This document shows positions 14,857 to 16,079 of a stretch of 16,079 bases of DNA, piece by piece. Source of the DNA: Sulfurimonas sp. (lineage in GTDB: Bacteria > Campylobacterota > Campylobacteria > Campylobacterales > Sulfurimonadaceae); contig JALWON010000306.1 in the NCBI GenBank assembly GCA_027083475.1, positions 1-16,079 on the forward strand, in the 5' to 3' direction. Made by a program: the position numbers and the translations under genes. The notes under the pieces were generated by a model that saw nothing but the letters and a program-made list of their open reading frames with translations, had not been told where the DNA came from and made no database searches. The first letter of the stretch is position 1; each line of letters opens with the position of its first letter.

Positions 14857-16079
14857 TTATCCTATAACAGCTACGATTTGACCTTCTACAACTTTATCAT
14901 TTGTAGCAACATTGATTGATTTTAAAACACCACCTGTTGGTGCAACAACATCAATTTCCATTTTCATAGACTCTAAAATCATAATTACATCACCTTCATT
15001 CACACTCTGACCTGGATTTGCAACGATTTTCCAAACATTACCCGGAAGGAGTGCTTTGATTTCAACACCCTCACCACTTGGTGCATTTGGTGTTGGTGCT
15101 GCTACTGCTGCTTCACCATCTACTGCTACTACTTGAACATCACCGCTACCTTCAGCTACTTGAACACTAAATTTTTGACCATCTACTACTACTGTATAAT
15201 TTCCACTCATCTCTTTTCCTTCTCCTTTACAATCTTCCATATCGGATATTTTACGTACATTTAACTCGCCTTCTCCTTTGAGAAACGAGATACCTTTGTC
15301 TTGACATGCTGCTGCGATGAAAATATTTTCTTCTGTGATTTCAATATCTTCTTCTTTAAGCACATTGATCCAACTCTCTAAAGATTTTGCAGGGTCTGCA
15401 TCTGCTAAATCAAGGGCTTTTTCAGTTGTTGGCAGTAAATTTAACTTCTCGCTTGCAATTTTAACAATTTCTGGATCTGGAGCAACTGGCGTTTTTCCAA
15501 AATAGCCAAGAACCATACGTCCATACCCTGGAGCAATAGCATTCCATGGACCTTGCATGACATTATTGAGTGCTTGTTGGAAGTAAAACTGTGAAACTGG
15601 GGTAACAGAAGTTCCGTAACCACCTTTTTCTACTACTTCTGTCATTGCTGCAATCACTTCTGGAAATTTATCCATAATGTTATTATCTCGCATCATTTGT
15701 GTATTTGCTGTAAGTGCACCACCCGGCATTGGTGAAAATGGAATGATTGGTGAAACCATTGTTGCCTCAGGTGGCATAAAGTAGTCACTTAAGCAAGATT
15801 GTAACTCTTTTTCATAAGTAAGTATTTTTTCTATTTCCAAACCGCCAAGGTCATAGTTTGTACCCTTTGTTGCATGGAGCATTGTTAGAATGTCTGGCTG
15901 ACTTGTTCCTCCACTCACAGGTGCTGCCGCCATATCAATACCATCTACACCTGCATCAAGAGCTGCGAGGTATGAAGCTACAGAGACACCAGCAGTCTCA
16001 TGTGTGTGTAAACGCAGGTGCATATCTTCAGGAATGAGTTTTCGTGCCATTTTAATTGTTTCATATACTTTTTTAGGGT
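14857..16079 (-). CDS. oadA: Oxaloacetate decarboxylase alpha subunit (biotin carboxyltransferase), 3' part
   Basis: The frame stays open to the right edge: P-K-K-V-Y-E-T-I-K precedes the internal Met at 16050, so the true start lies outside the window. About 406 residues are visible. They contain the end of the HMGL-like TIM-barrel carboxyltransferase domain with the metal-binding LHTHETAG motif, then the conserved carboxylase region (PGGALTANTQM, APGYGRMVLGYFG). After an Ala/Pro-rich linker (AAVAAPTPNAPSG) comes a C-terminal biotinyl domain whose E-S-M-K-M motif carries the biotin lysine (K363 counted from the Met at 16050). The enzyme moves CO2 from oxaloacetate to biotin and hands it to OadB. 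Pyruvate carboxylase subunit B is a close relative, but the adjacent oadB strongly favours the Na+-pump complex. The small oadG subunit may lie upstream, outside the window. Confidence 0.94.
   Translation of the reverse strand, partial: PKKVYETIKMARKLIPEDMHLRLHTHETAGVSVASYLAALDAGVDGIDMAAAPVSGGTSQPDILTMLHATKGTNYDLGGLEIEKILTYEKELQSCLSDYFMPPEATMVSPIIPFSPMPGGALTANTQMMRDNNIMDKFPEVIAAMTEVVEKGGYGTSVTPVSQFYFQQALNNVMQGPWNAIAPGYGRMVLGYFGKTPVAPDPEIVKIASEKLNLLPTTEKALDLADADPAKSLESWINVLKEEDIEITEENIFIAAACQDKGISFLKGEGELNVRKISDMEDCKGEGKEMSGNYTVVVDGQKFSVQVAEGSGDVQVVAVDGEAAVAAPTPNAPSGEGVEIKALLPGNVWKIVANPGQSVNEGDVIMILESMKMEIDVVAPTGGVLKSINVATNDKVVEGQIVAVIG

Noticed and set aside
15061..15200. Repeated CTACTGCT/CTACTACT-like bases as a tandem repeat element
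   Set aside because: They encode the Ala/Val/Pro-rich linker before the biotinyl domain of OadA, which explains the low complexity.

Overview
The window looks like chromosomal DNA from a Campylobacterota (epsilonproteobacterium), most likely a free-living Sulfurimonas/Sulfuricurvum-type organism. This is inferred from the low-GC, A/T-rich coding style, the short intergenic gaps, the use of TTG starts, -10-only promoter signals without a recognisable -35, and the gene set (gatC, polA, a CheV, and biotin-dependent oadA with the Na+ pump subunit oadB). No tRNA, rRNA, insertion sequence, prophage or CRISPR array is visible, and no gene-free stretch reaches 300 bases.

Layout, left to right. Bases 1-342 (minus): gatC, followed closely by the first 16 codons of an ArsC/YffB-type reductase that leaves the window. 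Bases 438-3348 (plus): a tight four-gene run encoding a single-TM YfgM-like protein, a beta-propeller-type lipoprotein, a tyrosine recombinase and a small HD-domain protein. Bases 3415-6835 (plus): a SafE/DsbD-type membrane protein and then DNA polymerase I, each with its own -10 box. Bases 6814-12432 (minus): a compact four-gene operon, in transcription order a truncated periplasmic-adaptor (HlyD-like) protein, a cytoplasmic molybdopterin/4Fe-4S oxidoreductase, a GAF-GGDEF-EAL c-di-GMP protein and a MATE exporter. Bases 12548-13486 (plus): cheV, divergent from that operon. Bases 13524-16079 (minus): oadB and the 3' part of oadA, meeting cheV tail to tail across a perfect 10-bp hairpin.

Working together. 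oadA and oadB encode the biotin carboxyltransferase and the membrane Na+ pump of an oxaloacetate decarboxylase-type enzyme. The first two genes of the plus-strand run resemble the YfgM-BamB pair of other Proteobacteria in both order and architecture, which suggests an envelope-assembly role. The most unusual unit is the 6814-12432 operon. Its genes abut or overlap (8-bp overlap, 0-bp gap, 14-bp gap), yet they join an adaptor with no pump, a soluble molybdoenzyme, a probable c-di-GMP phosphodiesterase with a degenerate GGDEF site, and a drug/metabolite exporter. I do not recognise this combination as a described system, and its shared purpose is unknown.
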